Source: Chryseobacterium indologenes (GTDB taxonomy: Bacteria > Bacteroidota > Bacteroidia > Flavobacteriales > Weeksellaceae). Taken from it: 64,000 bases of DNA. Positions within the stretch are counted from its first letter, which is position 1; the number at the start of each line of letters is the position of its first letter. Of the stretch, positions 1 to 7,913 are shown in pieces. Under the pieces are notes generated by a model that saw only the letters and a list, made by a program, of their open reading frames with translations, searched no databases and was not told the origin of the DNA. The DNA lies in contig NZ_LJOD01000001.1 of assembly GCF_001295265.1 (NCBI RefSeq), positions 62,001 through 126,000 on the forward strand, written 5' to 3'. Both the position numbers and the translations under genes were made by a program.

Positions 1-76
1 GGCTGTACCGATTAAATTTAACATAACTGTACCCCTTTCGAATGAATTAATCTTATAATTTTGAATAAAAAAGCTC

Positions 77-583
77 ATGGAGATCATTTCAAAATTTACA
101 GTAGGTTCTGAAGAGGGAATTTCTGATCTTATATCCATCATTGATTCTTCGTTGTACAGCCTGCATAAAGGTTTTGTTCCTGAAGAGGAAATTCAAAAAT
201 ACATCAAACATGAAATAGACCCGAGGAAGATGATCAATGATCTTAATAATCTTTCCAACCAGCTGATCATGACCTATGCAAACCAGAAACCAGTTGGGTA
301 CAGCATTATAAAAAGCGGCACTGCATATCCCGGAATCACTGACGGAAAAAGGGCCACAGAGATCAGTTTTGTTATTCTCCCGGAGTTTGATTCTCCGGAA
401 ATAAGGCAGTCACTCTGGAAAAAATGCCGATCGGCAGTAAGTTTTACGGAACTGATATGGGTCAATATGCTCGCCCATGATCCTTTGATTGATTTTTTAA
501 AAGAAACAGGTTTTACTATAGCTGCCGACTCCAAGACAGGACCTTTTCAGCTTCCGTCACATGTGCTGACCATGGAAATTTAA
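77..583 (+). CDS. GNAT-like N-acetyltransferase
   Basis: A 168-residue cytoplasmic protein without signal peptide. The centre has the GNAT pattern: a beta strand reading QKPVGYSIIKSG, then a strand around TEISFVILPEF, where acetyl-CoA-binding proteins place beta4. The C-terminal LIDFLKETGFTI resembles the usual helix followed by 'GF' near the end of GNAT domains. I infer acetyl-CoA-dependent acetylation of a small molecule; the substrate cannot be told. The canonical Q/RxxGxG/A loop is not obvious, so the family call is moderate. It starts at an ATG 76 bases into the window, and no partner gene is visible upstream. Confidence 0.6.
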   Translation: MEIISKFTVGSEEGISDLISIIDSSLYSLHKGFVPEEEIQKYIKHEIDPRKMINDLNNLSNQLIMTYANQKPVGYSIIKSGTAYPGITDGKRATEISFVILPEFDSPEIRQSLWKKCRSAVSFTELIWVNMLAHDPLIDFLKETGFTIAADSKTGPFQLPSHVLTMEI

Positions 584-700
584 AGAAATGGGAAATAAAA
601 GACAATGAATATCATCTGCTGCCTGTCTGAAAGAAATTCATGAAACAGAATATTTTTGCTTTAAGGAACCTAATAAATTCCTGCATTCCTTTTACGGCTT

Positions 701-729
701 TTTGATTTCGTTACATTTCCGTATCTTTG
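701..729 (+). promoter_or_regulatory. Bacteroidota-type promoter for the AraC gene
   Basis: TTTG at 701-704 and TATCTTTG at 722-729 match the -33 (TTTG) and -7 (TANNTTTG) elements, 17 bases apart. The ATG at 750 follows at a sensible leader length. The promoter lies inside the longer reading frame that begins with TTG at 702, which argues for the ATG at 750 as the true start. Confidence 0.6.
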
Positions 730-749
730 ATTTTTATAATTTCAACATC

Positions 750-1664
750 ATGAGTGACCAGCTGGAAACCATAGAGGATTATTACAGACGAATCCGGAAA
801 GATCAGATCAAAATGTTTGATTCTGAGGATTTTGAGATGGGAAAATCCCACTTCAATATTTCAATGCGCAGATACTGCAGCTTCAAGAGCCCCTATAACC
901 GCCGCGATTATTATAAAATCAGCTTTATTATAGGAAAAGGCACGATTCATTATGGTACACACCAGCTGTATATAGACCGTCCGGCCCTGTTTTTTCCTTC
1001 GCCCAGCATTCCGTATTCCTGGGAGTGTGACGGGGATTTTCAGGAAGGTTACTTCTGCCTGTTCAACCAGGAGTTTTTTAACGGAAATTCAGAATTCAAC
1101 CTGTTTAAAAAGACTTCACTGTTCAAAGAATGGAGCAAACCGGTTGTTTTTTTAACGGAAGAACAGACGCAGCTTGCAACGCTTTATTTCGACCAGATTT
1201 ACAGGATGAATAATTCTGCCTATCCGTTCCGTTGCAGCAGCATCAAAAGTCACCTGGCTTCTGTGTTTCACCTGGCTCTTGAAAACCGTGTGGATGACAT
1301 CAACCCTAATGAACTTCCGGCTAACATCCGTTTATACCGATTATTTGATGAGCTGCTCAACAAACAGTTTCCGCTGGATTCCCCGGCTTATCCGCTGGCC
1401 CTGAAAACAGCTTCCGACTTTGCGGAGCATCTTAATGTACATGTTAATCATCTGAATTCATCGGTAAAGTCTGTTACCCAGCTTACCACCACCCAGATCA
1501 TTAAGGAAAGAATGTTTGAGGAATCTAAAAATCTCCTGAAATACACCAACTGGGATATTGCCGAAATAGGCTATACATTGGGATTTGATCAACCTGCCCA
1601 CTTCAATAATTTTTTTAAAAAGTATGCTGATGTCTCTCCCCTCAAATTTAAAAACGCTTTATAA
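750..1664 (+). CDS. AraC-family transcriptional regulator
   Basis: Residues 1 to about 180 form a cupin-like sensor region, including YGTHQLYIDRPALFFPSP, typical of the AraC N-terminal arm and barrel. The last 100 residues carry two helix-turn-helix units. The end, NWDIAEIGYTLGFDQPAHF followed by FFKKYADVSPLKFK, is the standard AraC signature. I chose ATG 750 rather than TTG 702 because a good promoter (701-729) overlaps the longer version. The next gene, 85 bases downstream on the same strand, is a drug-efflux-type MFS pump, which is its likely target. The inducer is unknown. Confidence 0.88.
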   Translation: MSDQLETIEDYYRRIRKDQIKMFDSEDFEMGKSHFNISMRRYCSFKSPYNRRDYYKISFIIGKGTIHYGTHQLYIDRPALFFPSPSIPYSWECDGDFQEGYFCLFNQEFFNGNSEFNLFKKTSLFKEWSKPVVFLTEEQTQLATLYFDQIYRMNNSAYPFRCSSIKSHLASVFHLALENRVDDINPNELPANIRLYRLFDELLNKQFPLDSPAYPLALKTASDFAEHLNVHVNHLNSSVKSVTQLTTTQIIKERMFEESKNLLKYTNWDIAEIGYTLGFDQPAHFNNFFKKYADVSPLKFKNAL

Positions 1665-1724
1665 ATCTTTGATTTTTGTAATTTTTACTTTGTCTTTTAA
1701 AATTCATTCCTGCTATTCCTGATG

Positions 1725-1732
1725 TACTTTTG
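1725..1732 (+). promoter_or_regulatory. -7 box upstream of the MFS pump
   Basis: TACTTTTG fits the TANNTTTG consensus 16 bases before the ATG at 1749. No clear -33 TTTG lies at the ideal distance, so this is a partial match. It would let the pump be transcribed separately from the AraC gene. Confidence 0.4.
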
Positions 1733-1748
1733 TACGGTAAAAAAATGA

Positions 1749-2963
1749 ATGATTATGTTGATGAAAGAAGCATCTGAAAAACGTATCAGATTAATAACGA
1801 TCATGGCTTTTGTGTCAATACCGCTTTCCGGGTTTGTCACTGATATTTACCTGCCGTCCTTTCCTTCCATGGCAAAAGAAATGCAGGTTTCTGAAAAAGA
1901 TATTCAAATTACTTTAACGTCTTATCTGCTAAGTTACGGGATCTCCCAGCTGTTTGTAGGAGGTATTCTGGATAATATAGGACGCTACCGTCCTAAATTA
2001 GTAGCGTTATTCCTGCTGATCCTGAGCAGTATTCTGATTACGATGACTGACAGTATTTTCCTGATATGTCTGCTCCGTATCCTCCAGGGGGCTGCTGTTT
2101 CTGTTCTCGTTGTAGCTACCCGCGCTATATTTGTAGATATTTATGATTCCGAAAAAGTGAAGCATTACCTGAGTTACTTCACTATTGTATGGTCGTGCGG
2201 ACCTATTTTAGCTCCTTTTTTAGGCGGATACCTCGAAAAACTGTTCAACTGGCACGCCAACTTCCATTTTCTGGCTTTGTATGCTGGGATTCTCTTCCTT
2301 TTTGAATGGTTTTTCAGTGGGGAAACCCTTCCTGAGAAGAAGAAACTGGATCTTTCTGAAAATATCAGCCTCTATAAAATGATGCTGAAGAACCGTATTT
2401 TCATGCTGGGAATCATTATTCTGGGGCTCAGCTATTCCATTGTGATGCTGTTCAATATTACCGGGCCTTTTATTATTGAAAACACGTTTCATTTTACTCC
2501 TGTTGTCATTGGTTACTGTACGCTGATCTTAGGTTTTTCATGGATGATCGGCGGTTTTATCGGAAAACGCAGGCTTAAGCTTGACTTTAAGGAACGGATA
2601 CTACAGCCTATTATTCTGCAGCTCATTCTGATCACCGGGCTGATCAGTATCGGATATTTTGCAGAAAGTCTTTTTATCATGATTCCGTTTGCCTTCTTTA
2701 TTCATATCTGTTCGGGAATCCTGTTTACATCATTCTTCACAACGAGTATGCTGTACTTCCCTAAGAATGCCGGAACAGCCGGTGGATTGATGGGAGGGCT
2801 TGTGTATGTAATAACTTCGGTTACCAGTTTTATTATCTCTGTAAGCGGAACAGTTACGGACCAGAATGGCCTTGCATGGCGTTACCTGATTATTGCACTT
2901 GTCCTTCTGGGCGTTATCCTGATGATGAACCAGGCGGTAAAAAAAGAAAAAGCAGAGAGTTGA
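1749..2963 (+). CDS. Bcr/CflA-family MFS drug efflux transporter
   Basis: A 404-residue, 12-helix inner-membrane MFS protein. Motif A appears as GGILDNIGRYRPK in the loop between helices 2 and 3. Motif C appears as WSCGPILAPFLGGYL in helix 5. The stretch LLRILQGAAVSVLVVATRA with IFVDIYD just after it is characteristic of the Bcr/CflA (DHA1) subfamily, proton antiporters that export drugs such as bicyclomycin and chloramphenicol. Substrate here is inferred only from family. Three ATGs lie close together (1749, 1755, 1761), so the start is uncertain by four residues. The AraC gene just upstream is a probable regulator. Confidence 0.88.
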   Translation: MIMLMKEASEKRIRLITIMAFVSIPLSGFVTDIYLPSFPSMAKEMQVSEKDIQITLTSYLLSYGISQLFVGGILDNIGRYRPKLVALFLLILSSILITMTDSIFLICLLRILQGAAVSVLVVATRAIFVDIYDSEKVKHYLSYFTIVWSCGPILAPFLGGYLEKLFNWHANFHFLALYAGILFLFEWFFSGETLPEKKKLDLSENISLYKMMLKNRIFMLGIIILGLSYSIVMLFNITGPFIIENTFHFTPVVIGYCTLILGFSWMIGGFIGKRRLKLDFKERILQPIILQLILITGLISIGYFAESLFIMIPFAFFIHICSGILFTSFFTTSMLYFPKNAGTAGGLMGGLVYVITSVTSFIISVSGTVTDQNGLAWRYLIIALVLLGVILMMNQAVKKEKAES

Positions 2964-2977
2964 TCCCTGCTTTTTTT
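2949..2977 (+). terminator. Intrinsic terminator of the MFS gene
   Basis: AAAGCAG (2949-2955) pairs with CTGCTTT (2967-2973), followed by a T run to 2977. The left arm overlaps the last codons of the pump gene. Confidence 0.75.
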
Positions 2978-3094
2978 GGCTATAAGCTTTCGAGATATTG
3001 CTTTAAAATAACAGCATAACAGTAGTCTCTTCTTTACCGGATATTTTTTTCAAAACCGTACAGGGTTATTTCCTTTTTTTGTTTAATTTAGCAA

Positions 3095-3139
3095 AATGCT
3101 GAACAGCATTCAGTCTGAATTTCCCCCGCACAGTCTGAA
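3095..3139. promoter_or_regulatory. Palindrome plus direct repeat upstream of the beta-lactamase cluster
   Basis: AATGCTG-AA-CAGCATT is a perfect 7-bp inverted repeat at 3095-3110. CAGTCTGAA occurs at 3111-3119 and again at 3131-3139, 20 bases apart start to start, about two helical turns. This lies 46-90 bases before the first bla start codon. It could be an operator, but no regulator gene is adjacent to test this with. Confidence 0.4.
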
Positions 3140-3184
3140 ATATTTAGCCTATACATTAAAACGATAAAAACGACCTTTCACAAA

Positions 3185-4075
3185 ATGAAAAAAATTTTGT
3201 TCCTTGCTTCAGTATGCATGCTCCCCTTACAGCTGACCGCCCAGTCGACTGAAAACTTACGAAAAGAGATCATCCGGATTATAAATGCTAAAAATGCAAC
3301 GGCCGGAATATCCATCAAAAATATAGAGAATAAAGATACATTAAGCATCAACGGACAGATGAGTATGCCCATGATGAGTGTTTTCAAATTTCATATTGCC
3401 CTTGCCGTACTGGACCAGGTTGATAAAGGTAAACTGAAGCTGCACCAGAAATTCCTGATCAAAAAAGAGGAACTGCTTCCTGATACCTGGAGTCCTATCC
3501 GGGATGAGTTTCCTGATGGAAATATACATCTGACACTTGACCAGCTGCTACGCTATACGGTTTCTCACAGTGACAACAATGGCTGTGATATTCTTCTGAG
3601 GATGATGGGAGGTCCTCAGACCGTTCAGAAATTCATCAATAAACAGGGAATCAAAGATATTACCATTAAACTGGATGAAGAAGAGATGGCTAAAGCCTGG
3701 GAAAACCTCTACGTAAATGTGACGACTCCTGAAGCCACTACTCTTCTTCTGGAAAAGTTTTACAAAGGAAAAGTTCTGAAGAAAAATACAACGGACTATC
3801 TTTACCGGATCATGGTGCAGACCTCACGCGGACTGACATGGATGAAAGCAGGCCTGCCTTCCGGAACCGAACTCGCTCACAGAACAGGTATTTCCGGGAA
3901 TAATCAGGATAATCTAAGGGCAGCCATGAATGATGTCGGAATTTTTAAACTTCCCAACGGACAGCATATTATCCTTTCCGTTTATCTGAAAAACATTACG
4001 GAGGAACGCGCTGACACTGAAAAAATAATTGCAGACATTGCTCATGCTGCTTATACCCATTATAACGCCCGATAA
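3185..4075 (+). CDS. bla: Subclass A2 class A beta-lactamase (first copy)
   Basis: A secreted serine beta-lactamase of 296 residues with a signal peptide ending about LQLTAQ. Catalytic motifs are visible: S65-V-F-K68 (Ser70/Lys73 of standard numbering), S129-D-N131, and an omega-loop region DEEEMAKAW where Glu166 should lie. The third motif, normally K-T/S-G, reads R233-T-G235, as in several Chryseobacterium/Elizabethkingia A2 enzymes. Family knowledge predicts hydrolysis of penicillins and cephalosporins in the periplasm; the spectrum cannot be read from sequence. It is clearly a paralogue of the gene at 5541, both carrying the TWSP and RDE stretch, and it leads a five-gene run spaced only a few bases apart. 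Confidence 0.93.
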   Translation: MKKILFLASVCMLPLQLTAQSTENLRKEIIRIINAKNATAGISIKNIENKDTLSINGQMSMPMMSVFKFHIALAVLDQVDKGKLKLHQKFLIKKEELLPDTWSPIRDEFPDGNIHLTLDQLLRYTVSHSDNNGCDILLRMMGGPQTVQKFINKQGIKDITIKLDEEEMAKAWENLYVNVTTPEATTLLLEKFYKGKVLKKNTTDYLYRIMVQTSRGLTWMKAGLPSGTELAHRTGISGNNQDNLRAAMNDVGIFKLPNGQHIILSVYLKNITEERADTEKIIADIAHAAYTHYNAR

Positions 4076-4079
4076 AATA

Positions 4080-4751
4080 ATGGCCATAAGAGAACTCATC
4101 CTTCCTGCACTGATTGCAATGATCTCTTTCAGCTGCCAGCCTCATCCAAAAACAGAGGCTGCGCCGGAAGAAAAGAATTACGTGTTTTTTCTTCACAATA
4201 AGTTTTTAGAGAACAATCCTTCAGGAACTATTTCTCCGGAATACAATACAAAAGCTGAATATAATGAAATACTGGCTTCTTTCAGGAAGGACGGCTTCAT
4301 TGTCATCAGCGAGAAAAGAAAGCCTAAAACAGATGCTGTAATGTATGCCAGGAAGGTGACAGCCCAAATAGACAGCTTAACAGCAATGGGAGTCAAGCCC
4401 GGTCATATTACGGTAGTCGGCACTTCCAAAGGCGGATATATTGCCCAGTTTGTTTCAACGTATGCTAAAAACCCGGACCTTAATTTTGTTCTGATCGGCT
4501 GTTACCAGGATTCTGATATTAAGGAAATTCCTGACATCAATTTCTGCGGAAATATTCTGACTATTTATGAAAAGACCGATATTTTCGGGGTATCTGCCAT
4601 CAAGAGAAAAGAATTGTCAACCCTGCCGGTTCCCCGTTTTAAAGAAATTGAACTCAATAACGGATTAAAACACGGCTTTTTATATCCTGCTTCCGATGAA
4701 TGGATCCTCCCGGCTAAAAAGTGGGCCACCAGAAATTATAACCTTAAATAA
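4080..4751 (+). CDS. Alpha/beta-hydrolase-fold lipoprotein
   Basis: The ATG at 4080 is four bases after the beta-lactamase stop and gives a clean lipoprotein signal with lipobox SFSC (Cys19); the longer TTG frame from 4029 would spoil it. A nucleophile elbow G114-T-S-K-G-G lies in the VVGTSKGGYIAQF stretch, and a late His in LKHGFLYP could complete the triad. The protein, 223 residues, is probably tethered to a membrane facing the periplasm. Substrate is unknown. Its place between two beta-lactamases in a tight run suggests co-expression with them. Confidence 0.7.
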   Translation: MAIRELILPALIAMISFSCQPHPKTEAAPEEKNYVFFLHNKFLENNPSGTISPEYNTKAEYNEILASFRKDGFIVISEKRKPKTDAVMYARKVTAQIDSLTAMGVKPGHITVVGTSKGGYIAQFVSTYAKNPDLNFVLIGCYQDSDIKEIPDINFCGNILTIYEKTDIFGVSAIKRKELSTLPVPRFKEIELNNGLKHGFLYPASDEWILPAKKWATRNYNLK

Positions 4752-4760
4752 TTCAGTAGC

Positions 4761-5522
4761 ATGATACGGTATTTATCATTTCTTATTTTAAGCTTCCTTT
4801 TTATACAGTGTTCTGTAAAAACCGGCGGTATTGCTGTTGCCAGCGCTGATTTTGAACCGGATACTTTAACTTATTCTGATCAATCAAGAGGCCGGAAGAT
4901 TCCTATAGCTATTTATCAGCCTAAAAACAAAAAAACATCTAAGCTTACCCCAATCATTTTCAGCCATGGCTGGGGTGAAAATAAAGGCGGTGATTATTTT
5001 GTGTATTCCTACCTCACCAAACTTCTCGCTTCAAAAGGATATTTTGTCGTAAGCATCCAGCATGAGCTGCCTACTGATGAAATGCTGGCGATAGACGGGA
5101 ATTTTCAGGTGACAAGAATGCCCAACTGGGAACGCGGCGCCCGGAATATTTTCTTTGTTCTCAACCAGCTGAAAAAAGATTTCCCGGATCTTGATTACCA
5201 TAAACTGGCTGTAATAGGACATTCTAACGGTGGTGATATGACAGCCCTGTTTGCACATCAGCATCCGGAACTTATTCATAAAGTAATTACCATGGATAAC
5301 CGGAGAATGCCTCTGCCCAGAACAGCCCATCCTAAAATCTATACGCTCCGGTCCAATGATTACCCCGCAGATGAGGGAGTTCTGCCTACGGAGGAAGAGA
5401 AAAAGAAATACGGAATGACGGTTGATTTTACCCCTATCAACCATGGCCATATGGATAATGATGCCACTCCGGAAGAAGGAGAATATATGACCCTCAGAAT
5501 TCTCAAATATTTAAAGAATTAA
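4761..5522 (+). CDS. Alpha/beta-hydrolase lipoprotein
   Basis: A 253-residue lipoprotein with lipobox FIQC (Cys17). The alpha/beta-hydrolase fold is shown by FSHGWGENKGG (oxyanion region near residue 68), the nucleophile elbow G153-H-S155-N-G-G, and a C-terminal NHGHMD that supplies the catalytic His. This is a dienelactone-hydrolase/platelet-activating-factor-acetylhydrolase-like layout. It starts nine bases after the preceding hydrolase and ends 18 bases before the second beta-lactamase, so it is likely in the same transcript. The natural ester or amide substrate is not evident. Confidence 0.8.
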   Translation: MIRYLSFLILSFLFIQCSVKTGGIAVASADFEPDTLTYSDQSRGRKIPIAIYQPKNKKTSKLTPIIFSHGWGENKGGDYFVYSYLTKLLASKGYFVVSIQHELPTDEMLAIDGNFQVTRMPNWERGARNIFFVLNQLKKDFPDLDYHKLAVIGHSNGGDMTALFAHQHPELIHKVITMDNRRMPLPRTAHPKIYTLRSNDYPADEGVLPTEEEKKKYGMTVDFTPINHGHMDNDATPEEGEYMTLRILKYLKN

Positions 5523-5540
5523 TCATTTTAACAAAATAAT

Positions 5541-6428
5541 ATGCAATCTGTAAGATTTTACTGTGCTGCCTTAAGCCTTGTTCTGGGATCATTCAGCCTG
5601 AATGCCCAAAAGACCACTACGCTCACCCAAAAAATTGAAAATATTATTTCTGGTAAAAAAGCGGATGTAGGAGTTGCTGTTATCGGGATTCAGAAGAATG
5701 ATAAAGTCCAGATCAATGGTAAAAAATTGTACCCGATGCTGAGTACTTTTAAGTTCCCTATCGCTTTAACAACGCTTCATCAGGTTGAAAAAGGCAGGCT
5801 AAAGCTGGATCAAAAGCTGTTCATTAAAAAGGAAGAGCTGCTGGAAGATACCTGGAGCCCTTTCAGGGACGAACATCCTGAAGGAAACATTACTATTACA
5901 TTAGAAGAAGCCTTACGATGGATGATGTGCTACAGTGATAATAATCTAACGGATGTTATCATAAGACTGATTGGAGGAACTGAACCTGTACAAAAGCTCA
6001 TTGGAGGTGATTTTATCATCAAAAACGATGAGGAAGGCATGCACAAAGACTGGGACTCTCAGTTTATCAATAAGATTACACCTGACAAAGCTGCTGATCT
6101 GTTAGAAAAGTTTTATCAGGGAAAAATATTGAATCCAGCACACACTCAATGGCTTTACAACGCCATGCTTAATAACCAGACCGGACTAAAGCGCCTGAAA
6201 GGAAAACTGCCTGCCAATGTAAAAGTTGCGCACAGGAGCGGAACTTCTTTCACCAATAATGCAGGTATGACAGGTGCTGTCAACAGCTACGGAATTATAG
6301 AACTTCCCCATAACAGGAAAATTGTTGTTGCCGTTTTCGTACATGACACGTATGAAAGCTTTGACAACGCTGAAGCAATCATAGCTGATATTTCCAGGAC
6401 TGCTTATGACCATTATAACTCTAAATAA
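5541..6428 (+). CDS. bla: Subclass A2 class A beta-lactamase (second copy)
   Basis: A 295-residue secreted beta-lactamase with signal peptide ending near SFSLNAQ. Motifs: S68-T-F-K71, S132-D-N134, the omega-loop DEEGMHKDW, and R232-S-G234 in place of K-T/S-G. The STFK and HRSGTS forms resemble the chromosomal CGA/CIA enzymes of Chryseobacterium, from memory of that family. It is a diverged tandem paralogue of the gene at 3185, with the same spacing of motifs but many substitutions, so the duplication is old or selection has split their roles. The downstream AmpC-like gene starts four bases after its stop. Confidence 0.93.
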   Translation: MQSVRFYCAALSLVLGSFSLNAQKTTTLTQKIENIISGKKADVGVAVIGIQKNDKVQINGKKLYPMLSTFKFPIALTTLHQVEKGRLKLDQKLFIKKEELLEDTWSPFRDEHPEGNITITLEEALRWMMCYSDNNLTDVIIRLIGGTEPVQKLIGGDFIIKNDEEGMHKDWDSQFINKITPDKAADLLEKFYQGKILNPAHTQWLYNAMLNNQTGLKRLKGKLPANVKVAHRSGTSFTNNAGMTGAVNSYGIIELPHNRKIVVAVFVHDTYESFDNAEAIIADISRTAYDHYNSK

Positions 6429-6432
6429 ATCT

Positions 6433-7473
6433 ATGTTTAAAATCCGATTGTTTTCTGTATTACTTACTGCAGTGCTATTCAGTATGCCTGCAAAAGCGCA
6501 AAGTTCTGATGCCTACGTAAAGAAGATCGACCGTATTATAACCGCTTCAGAGCCTTTACAGTTCACAGGAATTGTTCTGGTATCCCAGGCCGGGAAAACC
6601 AGGTATCTGAAAGCACACGGCTATAGAGATTTTGATCGAAAAATCGCTTTAAAAACCGATGATCAGTTCGAAATCATGTCCAATTCAAAGCAGATCACAG
6701 CAGTGCTTGTCCTGCGGGAAGCTGAAAAAGGGACACTTGATCTTCATACGCCAATCAGAAAATACCTGCCGGAACTTACCCAATCCTGGGCCGACACGGT
6801 AACGGTACATCACCTGCTGAATCATACCCACGGCATTGTGGACAAGGAAAAGCCACTGGTTATCAAGCCCGGTTCACAATTCAAATATGGTAATTTATCG
6901 TATGCCCTTTTAGGTGAAATTCTTGAAAATACAACGAAAAAGAAATTCACGGAACTGGCCAATTCTCTTTTTAAGAAACTGAAAATGAATAAAACATTCT
7001 GCTACGATCCACAGAATAAGCAATCCTTGGTTCCGGGGTACAGAAGTGAAAATAATCAGTATCAGAAAGTTGAAGAAACATTTATCAATACTGAGCTGAT
7101 TCCTGCTGCCGGAATCGTTTCAACGGTTCAGGATCTGGCAAAATGGGATCAGGCCCTTTACAAAGGAAAACTGCTTTCCCCTAAGTATCAGAAGGCTATG
7201 ATGACAGCTTCTACTCTATCTCAGCACAATGTTTTCGGAAAAGAAAGCATGGGGTTCGGGTACAGCGTAAGGGTGGTCAAAGAGCAGGGACTGGATTATT
7301 TCGGGATTACGGGATTGGGAGACGGCTTTACCTGCCTTAATGTGTATTTCCCGTCCACAGACACCAGTGTAATTGTTCTTGAAAACCAGATGCCGAAAAA
7401 TAGCGAGTATTGGAGCTATAAGGAGGCTGCTATTAAGAATGCGGTGCTGAAGAGTATGATCAGCGGCCATTAG
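6433..7473 (+). CDS. Secreted AmpC-like serine hydrolase (PF00144 type)
   Basis: The ATG at 6433 gives a signal peptide ending around SMPAKAQ; the upstream ATG at 6406 lies inside the bla gene and would put charged residues in front of it. The fold of class C beta-lactamase, DD-peptidase and esterase proteins is marked by S83-N-S-K86 (SxxK) and Y152-G-N154 (YxN), with a GLGDGF stretch near the C-terminus where the HxG/KTG motif usually lies. It could be a peptidoglycan peptidase, an esterase, or a weak beta-lactamase. It is the last of the five clustered serine-hydrolase genes. Confidence 0.8.
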   Translation: MFKIRLFSVLLTAVLFSMPAKAQSSDAYVKKIDRIITASEPLQFTGIVLVSQAGKTRYLKAHGYRDFDRKIALKTDDQFEIMSNSKQITAVLVLREAEKGTLDLHTPIRKYLPELTQSWADTVTVHHLLNHTHGIVDKEKPLVIKPGSQFKYGNLSYALLGEILENTTKKKFTELANSLFKKLKMNKTFCYDPQNKQSLVPGYRSENNQYQKVEETFINTELIPAAGIVSTVQDLAKWDQALYKGKLLSPKYQKAMMTASTLSQHNVFGKESMGFGYSVRVVKEQGLDYFGITGLGDGFTCLNVYFPSTDTSVIVLENQMPKNSEYWSYKEAAIKNAVLKSMISGH

Positions 7474-7522
7474 CCTAATGACCTCCTTTATTTTTAATAC
7501 ACAAGTTTCAGTTAAAAAACGA

Positions 7523-7913
7523 TTAAATAATAAAATCCGATCGGATATTCACCTGCCTTTTAGGCAGGCTTTCACTTTTAATATAATGCACAATGGGCTT
7601 CACATAGACTTTTACCATATGGGAGCATTGAGTTTTAGCATTATCTGTAATCGTAGTTTTATATTTATACACAGTCACAATGATACTTCCGTGATCCAAA
7701 TTGTCTTGGTCAGCGACTTTTTTCAGCTCCCTGAATTTAGTTCCGCTTAATTCTTCCAAAGGTAACATTCATCTTTTCGTTTGGATCGAAGAAAGCCAGT
7801 ATCAGATTCTGATTTTTGCTCTCGTAATAGCTTTCTGCGTAATTCTCACATATAACGCGTGAAGTTGTTCCTTTTCTCTTTTCGACACCGTTGTTAAAAG
7901 TCATAATGCGCAT
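7523..7913 (-). pseudogene. Frameshifted gene of unknown function
   Basis: Two minus-strand frames join into one protein if a single base is removed. The first runs from an ATG at 7913 (or 7904) through FFDPNEKMNVTF, then shifts. The second continues as EELSGTKFRELKKVADQ to a stop at 7523. Deleting one G in the coding-strand run TTTGGAAG, near 7759, restores a continuous frame of about 130 residues. I do not recognise the family. There is no signal peptide or membrane segment. Either a decayed gene or a sequencing error. Confidence 0.6.

Noticed and set aside
702..749. N-terminal extension of the AraC gene from TTG
   Set aside because: A good promoter (701-729) lies inside it, so transcription should begin after it.
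4029..4079. N-terminal extension of the first hydrolase lipoprotein
   Set aside because: It starts with TTG inside the bla gene and would bury the lipoprotein signal that begins at ATG 4080.
7478..7750. Plus-strand 90-codon frame
   Set aside because: It is antisense to the better supported frameshifted gene at 7523-7913 and has no protein-like pattern.
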